From CAJQQY01 sp964352225 (GTDB lineage Bacteria; Bacteroidota; Bacteroidia; Chitinophagales; Saprospiraceae), in NCBI GenBank assembly GCA_964352225.1, contig CAYGRM010000045.1, positions 1 to 25,811 on the forward strand: DNA of 25,811 nucleotides, read 5' to 3'. The position numbers and the translations under genes are program-made. The notes under the pieces are model-generated. The model did no database searches and had not been told where the DNA came from. It saw only the letters and a list, made by a program, of their open reading frames with translations. Of the stretch, positions 23,631 to 25,811 are shown piece by piece (the stretch's first letter is position 1; each line of letters starts with the position of its first letter).

Positions 23631-24146
23631 TTAATTAGGAGGAGGAATTTCCATCAGAAATTCTGAAGATTGATTTTCATAATTCATTTGGGATAGGAAT
23701 GTCGAAATACCATTGGTAATGAGAAGGTAGGGAACCTGCAATTGAAAGTTATATTGTGCTGCTTGCTCGAAAGGGTTTCGATTGATATTTATTTCGGAAG
23801 TGGCCGATTCGGAATCAGAGAGTATATTCAACCAAGAGAAACTTTTTTCAATATTAATTTCAGGTGCTTTACACTCTACTAGTAGAAATGGCTGATGGTT
23901 TTTGTCATAAATCAAAATATCGAAACGATGTTCTAAATCATTAATTTTCAATGATTTTTCTACTGCAATTCTTGCCTTTGGATATTTTTTTTCTTCCATC
24001 AAATAAATAAGCAATAATTGACGGACTAATTCTTCAGGTTGAGAAACGAGGAATTTTTTTCGAATAGGACAAAAAATGAGTTGCTTCCCATTTTCTCTTT
24101 TGGATTTTAAAAAAGGCTTGAAACGAAGCAAATCTAATGCAATCAT
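23631..24146 (-). CDS. Small protein with HsdR N-terminal-like nuclease-fold domain
   Basis: ATG 24146 gives 171 residues; the frame is open to a TTG at 24191. It resembles the standalone HSDR_N_2-type proteins of Bacteroidota, with a PD-(D/E)xK-like core: Glu38/Glu39 in QPEELVRQLLLIYL, Asp76 in HRFDILIYD, and Glu91-x-Lys93 in VECKAPE. The Asp...ExK residues are all present, so the fold may be catalytic. No helicase, specificity or methylase genes are nearby, so this is not a complete restriction system. It lies 85 bp downstream of the REC-HPt gene. The link with that relay may be only positional. Its biological role is unknown. Confidence 0.82.
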   Translation of the reverse strand: MIALDLLRFKPFLKSKRENGKQLIFCPIRKKFLVSQPEELVRQLLLIYLMEEKKYPKARIAVEKSLKINDLEHRFDILIYDKNHQPFLLVECKAPEINIEKSFSWLNILSDSESATSEININRNPFEQAAQYNFQLQVPYLLITNGISTFLSQMNYENQSSEFLMEIPPPN

Positions 24147-24231
24147 TGCGGTATTTTTTTGCCAAATGTACAATTGTAAAATCAAATTCAAAACTCAATT
24201 GTGATCAAAAATAAGAAGCTCAATTTTTAAT

Positions 24232-25020
24232 TTACAAAAGAGGTAATTCTTTTTTTAATAATTCAATCGCAATCTTAGTATCTGTAGAAAGTTGTTTGAA
24301 GGAATCAAAAACTAGATCGTATGTACATGCTTCTTCAGATGCGATCACACTTTTTTCAATAAAATCAGCTAAGCTAACTTGTGATTCCATCCCAAAAATA
24401 CGGAAGCCTGACTTCATCAAATGAGTAGTTTTTGCCACGTTTTGGCAATCTTGGTTATTGAGAAAATTATACAAGTTTTCCATTTCTATTGGTTTATGAA
24501 AAATGAAAAGCTCGATTGATTCTTTGATGTCCTGTTTTTTTCCATCAAAAATTTTGTAAAGATAATTTAAGTTGATGGATACATTTTGTTGGCTGATTTT
24601 ATTGGTTGGGGTAGTTAAAATATGCTCATTTTTTAAATCAGATGGACGCTTAATTTTTTGCTTAAAAAATTGATTAATGGCTAAAGGTAATTCTTGTAGA
24701 TAATTCAAATCTAAGTCTTTGGTAAAACATCTAATCGCTCCTAATTTACTCTTTAACGTATTAATTGTAGATTGATCTTCATTGCCAGTAATCAAAATAA
24801 ATGGAGTATTTCTTAAATCATCTAATAAGTCAAATGTAGTTCCATCAGCTAAATTATGATCGCTGATAACTAAGTCAAAAGAACTTTGAGCTAATTTTTT
24901 TTTAGCCTCTTGGATGGATTTAGCAACTGAATATTGGTAATCTAAATATTGTTTTTCCAACATCCTAACCAAGGCCATTTGGTCAATAAGGTCATCTTCG
25001 ATAATTAAAAAATGTTTCAT
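24232..25020 (-). CDS. Response-regulator receiver plus HPt phosphorelay protein
   Basis: The 262-residue protein has a receiver domain (1-~118) with acidic residues Glu8, Asp9 and Asp10, phosphoacceptor Asp54 (VISDHNLADG), Thr78 (ILITGNE) and Lys101 (CFTKD). A linker of ~30 residues follows. A helical C-terminal domain (~150-262) contains His200 in TTHLMKSGFRIFGME, which matches the HPt pattern in which a histidine lies in the H-x-(L/M)K-(S/G) helix. No DNA-binding or enzyme output domain is present, so it is a phosphate shuttle or an intermediate. It starts 20 bp downstream of the edge kinase, which probably phosphorylates Asp54. The final receiver that would accept phosphate from His200 is not in this window. 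Confidence 0.88.
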   Translation of the reverse strand: MKHFLIIEDDLIDQMALVRMLEKQYLDYQYSVAKSIQEAKKKLAQSSFDLVISDHNLADGTTFDLLDDLRNTPFILITGNEDQSTINTLKSKLGAIRCFTKDLDLNYLQELPLAINQFFKQKIKRPSDLKNEHILTTPTNKISQQNVSINLNYLYKIFDGKKQDIKESIELFIFHKPIEMENLYNFLNNQDCQNVAKTTHLMKSGFRIFGMESQVSLADFIEKSVIASEEACTYDLVFDSFKQLSTDTKIAIELLKKELPLL

Positions 25021-25040
25021 GCTTCGTTCGTTAAGGAGCG

Positions 25041-25811
25041 TTACTTTTCTAGGGTAAATTCAAAAATAGTGTACTCACCTAATGTTGATTTTACATTAAT
25101 TTCGCCACCATGAAGTTGGACGATTCTTTTGACGATACTTAATCCAATTCCAGTACTTTCAAAGTCATCTTTGGATTGAAGGGTTTGAAAGATTTGGAAA
25201 ATTTTTTCAAAATTTTTCTCTTCAATTCCTTTTCCATTATCCTTGATTCGGAATAGATAATGAGAGTCTAAATCCTCAAAATCAATTTCAATTATGCAAA
25301 TATCTTTATCATTATATTTGACGGAATTAGATATTATATTTTGGAATACTTGTTCAATTTTTATTTTTTCACAATAGATTTCGGGGAGTTTATTCAAAAT
25401 ATTAATCTGTACATTTTCTTTCAAGTTGAGCATCAAGTTAGCATCTTGGACAATTTTTTCTACTGCTACAATTTCTTTGGTTTCTTTGATCCTACCTACC
25501 TTAGTATATTCAAAGATTCCATTGATAAATTGATGCATTCGATTGACTCGATTAGTCAGTAACTTTAATTGTTGTTGACCTTGTTCATCAAGTTTGTCTT
25601 TATAATCCTCTGATAACCAATTAGATATATTGTTGATAGCACGAAGGGGAGCCTTCAAATCATGTGAAACGATATAGGCGAAATCTTTCAGTTCTTTATT
25701 AACTTCGGCTAATTGAGCGAAGAGTTGGTTGCGATTTTCTTCATCTTTTTTGAGTTGAGAAATATCTCTAACGATATCTCTTGATCCAACCATTTCTCCA
25801 TGTTCATAAAT
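25041..25811 (-). CDS. Partial histidine kinase with PAS/PAC remnant (N-terminus off the right edge)
   Basis: The frame is open to the window edge, giving 257 visible codons. The first residues (IYEHGEMVGSRDIVRDIS) look like the C-terminal PAC part of a PAS domain, so sensing modules lie beyond the edge. A short coiled coil (QLKKDEENRNQLFAQLAEVN) leads to HisKA, with the phosphoacceptor at visible residue 50 (SHDLKAPLRAINN). The ATPase domain has the N box (QVFQNIISNSVKYND), G1 (DNGKGIEE), F box (FQIFQTLQ) and G2 (STGIGLSIVKRIV). All catalytic boxes are intact. Its stop lies 20 bp before the REC-HPt start, so the two are almost certainly cotranscribed and form a phosphorelay. Confidence 0.93.
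   Translation of the reverse strand: MYEHGEMVGSRDIVRDISQLKKDEENRNQLFAQLAEVNKELKDFAYIVSHDLKAPLRAINNISNWLSEDYKDKLDEQGQQQLKLLTNRVNRMHQFINGIFEYTKVGRIKETKEIVAVEKIVQDANLMLNLKENVQINILNKLPEIYCEKIKIEQVFQNIISNSVKYNDKDICIIEIDFEDLDSHYLFRIKDNGKGIEEKNFEKIFQIFQTLQSKDDFESTGIGLSIVKRIVQLHGGEINVKSTLGEYTIFEFTLEK

Noticed and set aside
23631..24146. Part of a type I restriction-modification system
   Set aside because: Only an HsdR-N-like domain is present, with no helicase, HsdM or HsdS nearby; the protein seems complete as it is.
1..25811. tRNA, rRNA or prophage genes
   Set aside because: No cloverleaf with a TTCRANYC-type arm, no rRNA-like segment and no phage structural or integrase genes were seen on either strand.

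Overview
The window looks like chromosomal DNA of a low-GC member of the Bacteroidota, probably a marine or Saprospira-like gliding bacterium. The signs are type IX secretion (T9SS) sorting domains on four large secreted proteins, SprB repeats, putative TAnnTTTG-type -7 boxes, few Shine-Dalgarno sites, a short-chain-type threonine dehydrogenase, and large hybrid-style two-component proteins. The genus-level guess is inference.

Layout, left to right. (1) A membrane protein on the minus strand is cut by the left edge (1-291). (2) A giant secreted adhesin with 12 SprB-like repeats and a type-B T9SS signal (640-6171, +) ends at a strong bidirectional terminator. (3) The terminator is shared with a four-domain Kazal inhibitor lipoprotein (6284-7039, -), which lies downstream of a T9SS subtilisin-like protease (7166-10135, -). 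ACGTNNA heptad repeats flank the inhibitor gene. (4) Aspartate kinase (10317-11612, +) follows. (5) An accessory-looking stretch (11613-13346) holds a 62-residue unknown protein and a cysteine-rich unknown protein. The latter carries a metzincin-like motif in which two zinc-ligand histidines are replaced by cysteine. (6) Two paralogous T9SS surface proteins (13433-15445 and 15605-17860, both -) each have two SDPPPFG motifs. (7) A TPR-containing membrane histidine kinase (18317-20416, +) follows. (8) A minus-strand block encodes threonine-to-glycine catabolism: Tdh (22539-23492) and Kbl (20487-21674), with a HEAT-like protein gene between them. Between the HEAT gene and kbl is a 145-bp non-coding element with terminal inverted repeats and an 8-bp target duplication. 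(9) A second minus-strand block at the right edge holds a histidine kinase (cut by the edge), a REC-HPt phosphorelay protein and a small HsdR-N-like nuclease-fold protein.

How the parts fit together. Tdh oxidises threonine to 2-amino-3-ketobutyrate and Kbl splits that to glycine and acetyl-CoA. The edge kinase and REC-HPt protein are 20 bp apart and probably form one relay. The protease and the Kazal inhibitor are adjacent and codirectional, which suggests a protease/inhibitor pair. The strongest candidates for something undescribed are the HExxCxxGxxC cysteine-rich protein at 12462-13346 and the MITE-like element at 21751-21911.
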